From positions 28,887,153-28,951,152 of the forward strand of contig OX291545.1 in assembly GCA_946406115.1 (NCBI GenBank): a stretch of DNA of 64,000 nt, read 5' to 3'. Under the pieces are notes generated by a model. That model did no database searches. It had not been told where the DNA came from and saw only the letters and a program-made list of their open reading frames with translations. Of the stretch, positions 54,168 to 64,000 are shown piece after piece (positions within the stretch are counted from its first letter, which is position 1; the number at the start of each line of letters is the position of its first letter). Source of the stretch: Apoda limacodes. Its lineage: Eukaryota > Arthropoda > Insecta > Lepidoptera > Limacodidae. Position numbers and translations under genes: made by a program.

Positions 54168-54821
54168 TGTGTTATATTATATTAGTGATTATTTCCTTAT
54201 AAAGCAGTTTATTTGGTATTAAAAGTGTTAAAATATAGAAATGCAAAGCTTTATTCTTTACGTTTTCTTACAAAACCTACACCATCAGTACCATTATCAT
54301 GTTATATACAACAAACCGCCATCAAAATGTTGCCTTGCATGAAATCTACCCGATTTTTCCAAGCAAATTGAATGTGTCAATCATTTACTTCAGTATAACA
54401 CAATTTTGTTGAAATTTTATTGTCTAGCTCCACAGTTCACTCGTGCGTGTTTGACTGGCAGCAGCTTTTATTGGCAAGTCACTGCCAAAAGATTGCCACA
54501 CGGTGTCTTTGATATATTCTGGCACTCTTTGAGTATTGGAACTTGCTGCCAATTTTTCTTTATTGCTATATTTTTCGTCATGTGACTACGATAGCATAAA
54601 CTTTTCAATTTAAGTTTAGTTTTCCTATGAAAAGTTTTCACTTGCTAGCCATGTAATAAATCAGCAAGTGAAAATATTAGTGACAGCATCTCACATATTC
54701 CATGTAAGCAAGAATTTAACACGGCGATATAAGGTGATTATAAATTTTATTTATGAACGGAATATATCCTCGTCACCGTTCAGGTTTTGTTTCTCATTCA
54801 TTCACAGTTCAGGCTATATAA
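54168..54821. other. Non-coding stretch with a 12-bp perfect inverted repeat
   Basis: TTTTCACTTGCT (54635-54646) and AGCAAGTGAAAA (54663-54674) are perfect inverted copies 16 bp apart. TTGGCAAGTCACTGCCAA near 54472 is a second dyad. No gene recognised. Confidence 0.5.
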
Positions 54822-55290
54822 CTCTGGAACGGCCTCCCCAAAGATATCCGCAGTGCTCAGAATAAATACACCTTTAAATGTAAGCTTAAAGAATACTATT
54901 TAAAGCAGATACAAGTTTAAACATATGGTTCTATAATTGAAGATTTAACATTGCGTCATGTATTTTATGTATGTTTGTATGTATGAATGTATGTATGTAT
55001 TTATACATGTATGTGTATAGTGTTATGTAAATTTATTATTATATATATTAGTATATAGTATTCTATGTATTTATATATAATATGTATTAATCTGTTTATA
55101 ATTACAATCTAGTTTAGTATAGGTTTACTCTTATACTTTAATATACTTTTGTATATTTGTTAATTTTTCTCTTACTGCACCGCCGACAATTTATCATATT
55201 AAGTACGGTTGGCTGGTAGAGAATGCCATAGAATTAAGCTCGCCATTGTACACATTTTTGTGCAAAAAGATTAAATAAAAAAAAAAAAAA
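54822..55290 (+). pseudogene. LINE C-terminus and 3' UTR with poly(A)
   Basis: In the frame starting 54822 the sequence reads LWNGLPKDIRSAQNKYTFKC, KLKEYYLKQIQV and stops at 54918-54920. This is the usual end of jockey/CR1-type reverse transcriptases (LWN-LP-IR ... FK-L-YL). A stop (54819-54821) and frame change separate it from anything upstream, so the copy is dead and truncated. The ~350-bp 3' UTR has a (TATG)n region at 54960-55020, CTTACTGCACCGCCGACAAT, TTGGCTGGTAGAGAATGCCA, GAATTAAGCTCGCCATTGTA and AAAAGATTAAATAAA, ending in 15 A. It is a different family from the YADD LINE at 23.8 kb. Confidence 0.85.
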
Positions 55291-55635
55291 TATAATGTCG
55301 GATGATAATTATTGTTACCATTTTTATAGTTGGGTCAGGGAGATAAAAAGTAACCCTATTGCTGTCACTACGGTCTGTCTACCTGTCTTGTAAAGTGCAT
55401 GATCTGGACTAACCAACGAAGGTAAATTTGGCAATTATACAAAAACATAATAATTTGCATATAATTCAAGTGACATATTGTAAAATATTTTTACTACAAC
55501 TTGTAACTTTAAATGTGGCTTAACATTCTGGAAGTGAAATATCTCAAATATGAACTATCGGAATTTCTGAGGACATGTCAAAAGAGCTGGTGGAGCTCTT
55601 GTCGTCTGGACTGATTGAACTTTTGACACTTGACA
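55291..55635. other. Non-coding stretch
   Basis: Nothing recognisable. Confidence 0.5.
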
Positions 55636-55703
55636 TTTTCACGATTCTGAAGTGTTTGTGAAAACCTAATTTAAATAAAAAAAATTGAATTTGACTTTGA
55701 TAA
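55636..55703 (+). mobile_element. LINE tail fragment with TTTGA repeats
   Basis: CACGATTCTGAAGTGTTTGT, GAAAACCTAATTTAAATAAA and AATTGAATTTGACTTTGA follow the order of the tails at 36300 and 38320. Confidence 0.5.
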
Positions 55704-56543
55704 CAAGCTCATGGAACTTTTGAGGACAAACTGATGGAACTTTTATTTACTATGGGAGAAAAAAAAAAGATTTCTCTAACTTTTAATTCGGTAATTACCT
55801 TTTTTGCGTACAACCCAAGATAATATTATGTAGGTGTTACCCAAACAAGTTTGATATATAATAACCAATCGGTTCTAGCTGATGTTGATATAAGCCAAGT
55901 CAGAAACCTAATTAGGGGAGCTTCAACACTCTGATAACCAAGTGGCTTCTAGTTCAACAACGTCCGACAACTCGCAATGGGCTAATGTGGATAAGCCTCC
56001 TTTCTTTGAGAAAGAGAGTCACTCTAGTGGGAACGACTTAGTCAAATAAGGTGTAGATAATTATATAATTTTTTGGAATACTTACATTATAAAGTCTAGT
56101 AATTAGTTTTTTGTTTTCTCTTCACGTCGCAATAGATAATCCAAGCTGAAATTTGACACTGGCTTAGTTATAGAGATAAAGGAAGACATCGGCAGGAATG
56201 ACTAGAAACGAATTCTACATGGACGAACTGTTAGTATAGCTAAAGCTTGTTATAGTAAACTTCCTTATAATCAAGGATTTGCTGTACAAATCTCGCATCG
56301 CTATTCGAATGTTACGCGAGCAGAGCTATTAATAAAAACTAGTGATTTAATAAATGAGTGTTCTGTGTCTTTGATCGTTATAAAGCAACCTGTAAGAGAA
56401 GAATCAATCAAGAAATCTGTGAAAATATTCGCACGGAAGACTTGCAAGATGTTTTTATAATCACTCTTATCCTCGTTTATCCTCAAAAAGGTAAAGGTTC
56501 TAACTTCAGGGCTTATGTGTGTCTGTATCTTTTTCATTGGGCA
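55704..56543. other. Non-coding stretch
   Basis: No recognisable feature; the frames at 56301-56549 on both strands are unrecognised. Confidence 0.45.
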
Positions 56544-56582
56544 TTATAGTAATCATTATAGTAATCATTATAGTAATCATTT
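56544..56582. repeat. 12-bp tandem repeat, three units
   Basis: ATTATAGTAATC occurs three times in a row without change, followed by a partial unit. Confidence 0.9.
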
Positions 56583-57670
56583 GTAAAAAGACTCTCTTGA
56601 ACAACCCTCAAATTTGCACTTTATATAAAGTTTAAACAGTTATACGTACTTAATTCAAGCTCAAAGAGATTAAATTACTATGTACATACTTAAGAATAAT
56701 TAAATTAAGTTCAACACGCGGTGTGAAAGTTATAGTTGCGATTACAAACTAGTTAGATTAAGTTTCAGATTTTAATTATAACATATATTTCAAAAGCAAA
56801 TAGCAGAAGGGTAATTACGTTTAAATTAAAAAGCTGCTAGATGTTATTATAACACGCGAAGTAAGAGAGGGTATAAAAGCAATAAGTTCATAGTTAAATA
56901 TAATTTTGAAAGATTAAATCAATTCTAAATAAATATAAAAAAGCTACCATAATAGATAATCCACAGATCCATCCATCCATTTATTTCTTTAACGTTTTAT
57001 ATAATCTAGCTAAAACTTTGTTATAATATAACTTGATAAGAAACTAACGGATGACAAAACAAAATTTTCAATACAAGTAATAATATTCGTGTTATTAATA
57101 TTTAATGCTTTCCGCTTATTCTACCTTCATTTTCTGTGTTTTAACAATATGCAGAATTTTTGTTGCTTTTTACCCGCTCTTAACGCGGTGGTCGGAGGCT
57201 TTGTTTGACTTTGGGAATCCGCTTTGTTATTCTGTCGCTAAGTCTCACCTCGTCAAGGATAACCTTCGGGTCGAGCAGGGGAGAGTTGAAGGACATATAT
57301 TATATGGTCCCACCCAGAAACGTGCAGCGTAAAATAGAAACACGCTAACCACTCTTAATAACCGTGACTGATAAAAGTTGTATGAAAATTGCTGTTAATT
57401 TTATATTCGTTTGGTAAACGAAAACAATTTATTTAATGTTCTCAGGGTAGTGTTTTGACAGTTAGATTAATTTGAATTAGGAAGTTTACACTTGTATACA
57501 TGTTTAAAGTTTCGAAGTTAAAAGAAAGCATTTTTTTTTCCAAATACAATGTAAGTATCATAGGAAGTCAGTTATGACAAATATTTGCACATAATATGAA
57601 AAAAAAAATGTTTATTAATAAACGAGTTCGTGTTTCATTTACATTCATCTATTGGAAACGATAAGTGTAG
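56583..57670. other. Non-coding AT-rich stretch
   Basis: No recognisable feature. The 75-codon frame at 57105-57332 (with RVEQGRVEGHILYGPTQKRA near its end) lies in a GC-richer patch and could be coding debris, but I do not recognise it. Confidence 0.4.
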
Positions 57671-58479
57671 TTATTTTTTTTCTGAACTGACATTGCACTT
57701 GGCTGTTGCAGCCATTACTACTTCACCGGACTTTATTTGGGCGAGTCTCTGATAGTATAGCGCCCAACGCTTAAGGGCTCCCCACAGGGGGAGCCTCGGC
57801 TTGGGTTGTCGCTCTCGGCGGCGTCCCTTCGACCGGCGTGAGTCTTGAACCCGAAGGTGAGTCACCGCCAGGAGGGGAGTTCCCCGTTACGCGGGTGCGG
57901 TTGCGATTGAGTGTGGGCGAGAAGCGCCCCAGCACTCTTTGATACCTCGTGTATCCGTTTGGGAACGAACCTGGGGACGTCGGCGTCGTGTTTGGAGGGA
58001 GGCCCTATTGGGGGAGGTCGTTGAGACTAATCTCGCTATCCGGATAGCGAGATCGTCATCTGGGGCAAAAGATTTGTTTTAATAATTTTTATATAACACG
58101 CTGGAGTGTGAGTACTCGACAGGCTGGGTGTGATGCTATACAGCGGAGGTGCCACGATGTAGTGAGAATCCTCAGCAGGTTGTGGTGAAATGCTGTACAG
58201 TTGCGTCGCCGGAGAGGAGCTGCAGGAACTACGAGTCGCTGAAGTGCTGCGATAGGTTTTGATGAAGCTCTGAGATGCGAAGCGTACGGTTGAAAACAGG
58301 TCCGTGTACCTGGTAGGAAGAAGTAGGCCTGCTGCGCAAGGTGCGTCAAATATGTGGACCGCCGGTAAAGAGAGATCTTCTGCCAGGCGAGGTGTTATGC
58401 CTGGGGACCGCCCTGACCCGAAGCGTAGTAAAGCAACGTCGTCTGTGGTTTGCACTTGGATGAGTCTCTACCAAAAGGC
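57671..58479. other. GC-rich island, probable transposon body
   Basis: This ~800-bp block is far richer in G+C than any other part of the window. It contains CTCGGCTTGGGTTGTCGCTC, CACCGCCAGGAGGGGAGTTC and a 24-bp perfect palindrome at 58030-58053. Open frames occur on both strands: minus 58036-58455 (139 codons, with SCSSSPATQLYSISPQPA), minus 57671-57865, and a plus frame of ~50 codons from 57778 (LPTGGASAWVVALGGVPSTG). None is recognisable. A LINE-type 3' tail follows directly (58480-58765), so the island is plausibly the body of that element. Confidence 0.45.
58030..58053. repeat. 24-bp perfect palindrome
   Basis: ATCTCGCTATCC is followed at once by its exact reverse complement GGATAGCGAGAT, with no spacer. 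Confidence 0.95.
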
Positions 58480-58765
58480 ACATTTTTAAGTTCGTCGGTG
58501 CTTTGAAGGGCATGTTAAACCTTCAGTACTGGCTGAGTTGTCAAATAAGTTGCTAAGTCGTCTGCAGTCGTTAAGTCAAGTCAGAGGCCTTATGGCTGGC
58601 TTGAAAATTTTGACATCGAATAGCCACTAACATGAAAACCAGCCGCCAATTCGCACAAGGCTACTGCGATAGACCATTTTCTAAGCTTCCTTATTCTAAG
58701 AGAGGCCTGTATTCCTGCAGTAGGGTGTGCAGCAACTGAGGCAAAAAAAAATAATGTCAAAGTAA
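58480..58765 (+). mobile_element. LINE/SINE-type 3' tail
   Basis: AAGTTCGTCGGTGCTTTGAA, GGGCATGTTAAACC, AAGTCAAGTCAGAGGCCTTA, TGGCTGGCTTGAAAATTTTG, ACATCGAATAGCCACTAAC, CTTATTCTAAGAGAGGCCTG and CCTGCAGTAGGGTGTGCAGC, then an A-run. A related tail is at 62500-62675. The GTCGGTGC..GGGCA(C/T)GTTAAACC phrase is common at the 3' ends of lepidopteran LINEs. Confidence 0.65.
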
Positions 58766-58794
58766 TTATTTCTAGCATTTCATGCTCTTAAAAA

Positions 58795-58848
58795 CCAGCC
58801 AAGTGAGTCTCATTCATGCATTTATTTAGGGTTCCGTAGTATGAGAAC
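58795..58848. repeat. GGGTTCCGTA-type repeat, end fragment
   Basis: CCAGCCAAGTGAGTCTCATT and TTATTTAGGGTTCCGTAGTA are the two terminal motifs brought close together, with the interior lost. Confidence 0.45.
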
Positions 58849-60039
58849 TATTGTGAATATCTAAAAAAATGTAAACCGTTTTTGTTTAACACAATTATCT
58901 TCGAAATTATTTGTAAAGCTCTATTTATTTGGTTTTTTTTTTAATTTTCAAAACATGCGGTTCACAAGTTAAAGGGAAATATAAACTTTTCATCTTAGTA
59001 ACCTTAGTTTTTTTCTCAATTGTCATAACGAAGGATTTTATAATATTATTCTGTCTTTCAGATGATTTAATATTAATATTTTATGAGAAACATTTAAAAA
59101 TTCACAATTAGACTTAGTAAGGTCAGTATCCTACGACAACATTCGGTCTAATTTTTTTTGCTACCATTAGATACGTCAATAACTCAACATCTATACGTGA
59201 CTTAGCAATATTTCAAGCTGATAAAATGATACTTAGATAAATGACCAAGAATATATTCCAGGAAGTATATCTCCATTATTACCTTTTTTACTGTCATTAC
59301 ACAGACACATCACATTCGAAACAAAAAGCTTTATTATCATCACTTACTATTATCATTTTCGTATCGTCAAAAATACAATTTATAATAATGTAAATTTTTT
59401 TTACTATCTGTACGTGAGTTTTTATAGTAGTTTAATTTATGGTTCATATTTGTCTGCTCTTTTATGTAATTTGTTTTAATAGATGTCGGTAATGTCTTGC
59501 ATGAATGGTTGTAAGCTTCACAAGAAAGATGATACATTCGTGTTCGTCATTTTTCATAAAAATAAGACAACACTAAAACATTAATTATTTGTGTTTATTA
59601 GGACTTCGTATAGTACTCTAAGGTGAAAAAAAATATCTAATAAGTAATATGAATACAGCTTATATTTCACTAAATCATAAGTAACTCTTGTTATTTTTAC
59701 TTTCACAATTCGAAAATTACTTTTTGTTTAACAACATTGGAGAATATTTTTTTCTTGCGCCATTATATTGAATTTAAGTAGCGTCACATACCTTATAACA
59801 CTCCTTGGGTTACCACGAATTTATAGTATTTCTTGACATAACATTCATACACAGCTACAAACGCCCAAAACCATACTCTTCTTTTGGCTTCGACAAGAAA
59901 ATAATGATTTTTTTGGTATTCTAATACCAAGGCTAATATAAAAGTCATTTAATGAATAAATCCACTATGACTTGTATCAATCATCTGGTTTTATTAGTTT
60001 AAAATTATTATCCATTCGCACATTCTACTTTAGCATGAT
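58849..60039. other. Non-coding AT-rich stretch
   Basis: Nothing recognisable; the 60-codon frame at 58929 reflects T-rich DNA. Confidence 0.5.
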
Positions 60040-60370
60040 TATTCTGTGAGCTATTTCAGTTACTTTAGTTTCATCGAACTTCTTCACTCCTGATCATATA
60101 CTTTAAAGAAAACCAAGCATCTCTCCATTGCTCGCTGAGTGATTTCAAACGTAACTTTCTGGATCAGGCCTATTGTCAGCGTCCAGCTTCCGCGCTGTAG
60201 GTCATGACAGACAAGACGAAGTAACTAAAGACCTTACACTCAGTATCCATACTGAACGTTTAATAAAGAAGTCCATCAAATCCATCACATGAAAAAAAGT
60301 TTCCTTGTGTATCCTCAATAATTGGCTTTTGGCAATCGTTCACGCCATGCCGACGACTGACACGAACTAT
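60040..60370 (-). pseudogene. RTE-type LINE fragment, heavily decayed
   Basis: The minus strand keeps short pieces of the same protein as 19870-20304: VMTYSAEA, FEITQRAMER and LGF in shifting frames, over DNA blocks such as CATTGCTCGCTGAGTGATTT and GGATCAGGCCTATTGTCAGC. The corresponding stretch at 20210-20280 reads CTATAGCCCGCTGAGTGGCT and AATCAGGCTAAGTGTCAGTC. Several stops and frame shifts; no function possible. Confidence 0.6.
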
Positions 60371-61062
60371 ATTAAGTGTAAAAAACTTATTACCCAACAA
60401 TTAATATCATCTCGCTAACCAATTCAGCCTTGGGTACACGAATGAATAAATTACACTGTAGTGTGCTTACATAAAAAATTATGAAGCTTGTGTTAGTTCA
60501 CATTTTTATAGACAGGTCTTTATTTGATGTGAATTCGTTGGTTTAAAGAGTATTATACACGTTTAGTTTTAACAGTCAGTTTTATCTCTATGAAAGTTAA
60601 ATCAGTTCAACCGCACAGTTTGCAGGTTGGCCGAAGTACGTAACGGTTTAACTGAGCGGTTCATCTCAACAGTTAAGAGTATGGCCATTGCTTAGGCTTA
60701 ACTCTCATTTTAATATGTTAATGGGCGGACTACAAGAGAGATAGCGGTTTTTGTAAGTTTGTATTTATGTGGAGATTAATATTTGGAACCACTGGTGCAG
60801 ATGAATGGCTATTTGACATCCGATACATAGGCTGTTCGTACATAATTAATATAAATAATTATTCAACCCGGACAAACTCGTGATGGGCCATTAGTTCTTA
60901 AATTGAAGGTATATATATATATATATAGTTGAATCTTTATTATATTTTTCTACACTTTCATCTTTATCTATATCATATTCCTTTTTTAATTTTTTTTTGT
61001 CAAAGTAATAAAAGTATTAAATTACAGAATGTCTTGTTATTTGGTAAATATTATACGAGCAG
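60371..61062. other. Non-coding stretch with a TA microsatellite
   Basis: (TA)n at 60908-60928. 60600-60760 has AACTGAGCGGTTCATCTCAA and GCTTAGGCTTAACTCTC, unrecognised. No gene. Confidence 0.45.
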
Positions 61063-61340
61063 CAACAAAATGACATCATGTACTTAATGTTTTCAAATAA
61101 AGCTCGCAGTCTGCAAGTTCAGTTTAAGAGCATTAAGTTGGTACTCGAGCTTTTGAGAGCTAAAATCTTCCTCAAAGCTGCGAGGCTACATTTATAAATA
61201 GCGTTGAAAGCTTTTTTGCGCAAATCGTAAAAGAGACTGACACGATGTCAAAAAATGTGATGTTGACAAAAGGAGAGCTATATCTTAGTACTTTTGTATG
61301 TATAGCCATTTAATATACTAGCTGATATTCAAATATTACA
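61063..61340 (+). repeat. Direct dispersed repeat, copy 1
   Basis: GCAACAAAATGACATCATGT, TTAAGAGCATTAAGTTGGTA, CTCGAGCTTTTGAGAGC, GCGAGGCTACATTTATAAAT, AGCGTTGAAAGCTTTTTTGC, GCAAATCGTAAAAGAGACTG and GATGTCAAAAAA. The same blocks occur in order and orientation at 63465-63750, 2.4 kb away, at roughly 80% identity. Confidence 0.75.
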
Positions 61341-61402
61341 CTAACAATGCTAGTGGGTCGGGGGGGCGATGAGTCTTTTTCTTAATCTCTCAAGAACATT
61401 GA

Positions 61403-61656
61403 TTTTTAGGGTTCCGTATCCAAAGGTTACAAAACGGGACCCCGGGATTACTAAGACTTCGCTGTGATAGCAAGTCAGTTGAAATGTTCACAGATGACGT
61501 ATTTCTGTTGTTGCTATTACCACAAATACTTAAAAACAGAATAAAATAAATATTCAAGGGGGCTCCCATACAACAAACGTGATTTTTTGCCATTTTAATA
61601 GATAATGGTACGGAACCCTTCGTGCGCGAGTCCGACTCGCAGTTGGCCGGTTTCTT
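61403..61656 (-). repeat. GGGTTCCGTA-type repeat, short variant
   Basis: TTTTTAGGGTTCCGTATCCA, AACGGGACCCCGGGATTACT, AAGACTTCGCTGTGATAGC, TTTCTGTTGTTGCTATTACC, GGGGGCTCCCATACAACAAA, CGTGATTTTTTGCC and ATGGTACGGAACCCTTCGTG, CGCGAGTCCGACTCGCAGTT. Close to 39332-39626 and to the reverse of 46650-46939. Confidence 0.85.
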
Positions 61657-62499
61657 TATTCACACTCCTGGCTTCAAAACAAATAATCAATACATGTAAG
61701 CAATATACCGTGTTTGGTTCTATTTCCTTATTAAACTAGGAAAACACGTAATGGTTTTGTAAATAATCGCCCAATTTACTTACGAAATAAAATTTTATGT
61801 AATATCCTATCCAAGAGCATTACAATTTGTTAGTGTCAATTTAATTAGTAAATTACTCTTACTCGCGTAACAAGTCAACTATTTTAAAAATGACGTATTG
61901 CCAATAAGGCATATAATTTTTACATAAAAAAATGTTTCTACACAGGGTTTAAACACATGGTATGCTAGTCAGACTCAAACTTAGGCGTTGAAGTTAAAAT
62001 TTCATAACTTTATTTTAGTTTCAATTAATAAAATGGTGGCTTTTTAGATTTAGTTATTTTCTGCTATTGTGTGCCCAATCACACGCCAATCACTGCTGTT
62101 TTTGGGCACAAAAAGGTTATGTATATTTTAGCAAACACGAATAAAACACATCTCATTATTTGATATTTCAACATTATAATGAAAGTGTTAAATTTACAAC
62201 CTTACTCTAATCCACGTTCTTGAACTTTCACACTTGTAATGAGTTGTTAAACACCTATCAAGTTTAATTTTAAAATATATATTTTTTATATGGCTAACTG
62301 ACATAAGTTGATTAAGATAAATAACTAAAATTTATGTACCTATTATATTAAAAATAATTTAATCATTTCATAACATAACAAATTATTTTTTCGCTATACA
62401 TTAAGTGGGATTGTATAGTTAGCATTTATTTAATAAATATAAATGTGATATATGAGGCTTGGCTTGTTAATATACTAATTTAAAAGGCAGGTAGAGTGC
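61657..62499. other. Non-coding AT-rich stretch
   Basis: Nothing recognisable. Confidence 0.5.
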
Positions 62500-62675
62500 A
62501 GTCATCAAGTTAAGTCAGAGGCCTTATGGGCCGCTTGAAAACTTTGACTGTCGAGTAGCCACCAGCTCGCCAAGACACACTAGGTCAGCGTAGTAGACTA
62601 GGTATGTCCTAAGGCTCCTTATTCAAGGAGAAGCCTGTACCCTGCAGTGGGGCAAATAGCGGTTGATGCGACAGT
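62500..62675 (+). mobile_element. LINE/SINE-type 3' tail, copy 2
   Basis: AAGTTAAGTCAGAGGCCTTA, TGGGCCGCTTGAAAACTTTG, GTCGAGTAGCCACCAGC, ACACTAGGTCAGCGTAGTAG, CTTATTCAAGGAGAAGCCTG and CCTGCAGTGGGGCAAATAGC match 58555-58745 in order. Confidence 0.65.
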
Positions 62676-62702
62676 TCTAAACAAACAATAGAATTTCGTT
62701 AA

Positions 62703-63030
62703 TACGTATCCTACTAATATTATAAATGTGAAAGTATGTCTGGATGGATGGATCGTTGGATGGATGTTTGTAACTCAATCACTCATTTACTACTGGACGG
62801 ATTGGAACGAAACTTGACACACATATAGGTTAGGTCCTGGAATAGCAGATAGGCAGGTTACTTTTTATCCCGGAAAATTAAAAAAGTTCCCGCTGGAATA
62901 ACTATAACCTAGCTTAAACGAACTACAGCTACGGCTATAGCTTGCTTATAGCAACTTCGTTAGTATAATTTAGAAGTTCCACGCCGATAACCTAATTTAG
63001 GGCGGATGGAGCCGCTGGCAAAATCTAGTA
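62703..63030 (+). repeat. Family A repeat, best copy
   Basis: Head TATCCTACTAATATTATAAA, TGTGAAAGTATGTCTGGATG and a GGAT-rich run; then ACTGGACGGATTGGAACGAA, ACACACATATAGGTTAGGTC, TACTTTTTATCCCGGAAAAT, AAGTTCCCGCTGGAATAACT, AGCTTAAACGAACTACAGCT, TTCGTTAGTATAATTTAGAA, GTTCCACGCCGATAACCTAA and the end GGGCGGATGGAGCCGCTGGC. Used as the reference for the family in this window. Small size, no coding frame and many copies argue for a non-autonomous retroposon. Confidence 0.8.
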
Positions 63031-63464
63031 CTTCACTAAAGATCTAAGAGATAAAATATTTACGTTTATAATTAAAGATTTTTAAGATTAAACTTCTGAT
63101 ACTTATGATATGTTTAGACAACCCTAATTACAACAAGCGTTCAATATGAGATAAGTCAAACAATGAAATGAAATCAAAAATTTGTTATAATTCCTATGTT
63201 GATGTTATTCAACCAGATAATAATTGTTTTTATGCTTTTTAGCTTAATTTTGGAACTTTGCTTTGTTCTACTTGTGGACTCAGCTTAGGAAGGATTTCTT
63301 TTATATATTTAAACTTTACTTGTAAAAGGAAAACATAACACGTTCAGTTATATTAAATTCTAAACCTGTTATAACTATTTATTCGTTATAATTATTTTAT
63401 ATATTGTTAAATTAAGTTCGTACTTTTTTAAAGTCTACTTCACATTAACCGACCAGAATTTCTA
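63031..63464. other. Non-coding AT-rich stretch
   Basis: Nothing recognisable. Confidence 0.5.
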
Positions 63465-63750
63465 GATACTGCAACAAAATGACACACTATGCTTTATGCT
63501 CAACCCATCGCAAGCTCAAATTAAGAGCATACAGTTGGTACTCGAGCGAGCTTCTTAGAGCAAAAACCTTATGACGCTACGAGGTAACGTTTAAAAATAG
63601 CGTTAAAAGCTTTTTTTGCGCAAAGCGTAAAGGAAACTGACGTCAAAAAAGTGACATAGAGAAAGTAGGGTAAAGTCATGGCATACTTCCTTCTATTTTT
63701 CTATTTTTATCTATAAACTTAACTAGTATGCGGATATTCTAAATTATTTT
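63465..63750 (+). repeat. Direct dispersed repeat, copy 2
   Basis: GCAACAAAATGACACACTAT, TTAAGAGCATACAGTTGGTA, CTCGAGCGAGCTTCTTAGAG, CGAGGTAACGTTTAAAAATA, GCGTTAAAAGCTTTTTTTGC, GCAAAGCGTAAAGGAAACTG and GACGTCAAAAAA parallel 61063-61340. Resemblance continues weakly to an ACTAGTATGCGGATATTC block. Confidence 0.75.
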
Positions 63751-64000
63751 TTCCTTTGTAGGCAATTCCACAAAATAAGTAGTTATTTTTTATAAACATA
63801 GTAACTATACGTACATATTTTTTACATTATTTTTGGATTTCTCCAATTATAATATAACTATCATAAGCATGAAGTATTTTTATCTGTACCAGTTGAATAT
63901 AAATAAATAGGTATGTTTACACAATTTACATTATCATTATAATTATCATTATGTTTGTACATAACCTAGAGATTACATTTACTGCAGTGTCATTTTCAAT
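63751..64000. other. Non-coding AT-rich stretch
   Basis: Nothing recognisable up to the window end. Confidence 0.5.

Noticed and set aside
61063..63750. LTR retrotransposon with the two 280-bp blocks as LTRs
   Set aside because: About 20% divergence, no TG..CA ends, no primer-binding site or gag/pol, and the interior is made of unrelated smaller repeats.

Overview
This window looks like eukaryotic, AT-rich, gene-poor nuclear DNA, most probably from a moth or butterfly (ditrysian Lepidoptera). The support is the repeat content: truncated LINE copies ending in the GTGGCAAACAAGC type of 3' end, tRNA-derived SINEs, many copies of the repeat bounded by GGGTTCCGTA / TACGGAACCCT, and the small repeat whose end carries GCCGGCGGCTCCGCC. 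These are recognised from general familiarity with lepidopteran genomes, not from a search. I see no rRNA, no intact tRNA, no CRISPR, no telomeric array and no convincing complete host gene. Nearly all open frames are short (<120 codons) and look like chance or transposon debris. The window is best read as intergenic or long-intron sequence filled with transposon remains.

Layout. 0-9 kb: sparse repeats, a 60-bp-arm foldback at 3.2-3.4 kb, a 51-bp minisatellite at 4.98-5.33 kb, and two GGGTTCCGTA-type repeats. 9-18 kb: a large GGGTTCCGTA repeat, a decayed tyrosine-recombinase (Crypton/DIRS-like) fragment at 10.1-10.4 kb, a LINE 3' end, and a TTAA-flanked piggyBac-like MITE at 15.9-16.6 kb that carries a nested LINE fragment. 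18-26 kb: the densest part, with an RTE-type LINE remnant interrupted by a SINE, further SINEs, three 3'-end copies of one LINE (the longest, 23.8-24.8 kb, keeps the YADD catalytic motif and the reverse-transcriptase C-terminus), and a 56-bp minisatellite directly behind it.

26-43 kb: SINEs, GGGTTCCGTA repeats, several LINE tails, a MITE-like element, a young-looking 54-bp triplicate at 39.8 kb, and one half of a dispersed repeat pair (17.8/42.8 kb). 43-52 kb: small repeats, a TTA-flanked MITE with a GGGTTCCGTA repeat inserted in it (46.6-47.1 kb), a promoter-like block also found at 33.2 kb, a 37-codon coding-like frame beside a repeat that recurs inverted at 14.7 kb, and two small repeats arranged head to tail. 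52-64 kb: a foldback at 53.4 kb, LINE 3' ends at 54.0 and 54.8-55.3 kb, a GC-rich island with a 24-bp perfect palindrome at 57.7-58.5 kb leading into a LINE-type tail, a second RTE-type LINE remnant, and a duplicated ~280-bp block at 61.1 and 63.5 kb.

There is no operon-like cooperation here. What the sequence shows is layered transposition: elements inside elements, parasites (SINEs, MITEs) alongside remnants of plausible helpers (LINE, recombinase), and local tandem amplification. Repeats without a certain family are described by their visible structure only.
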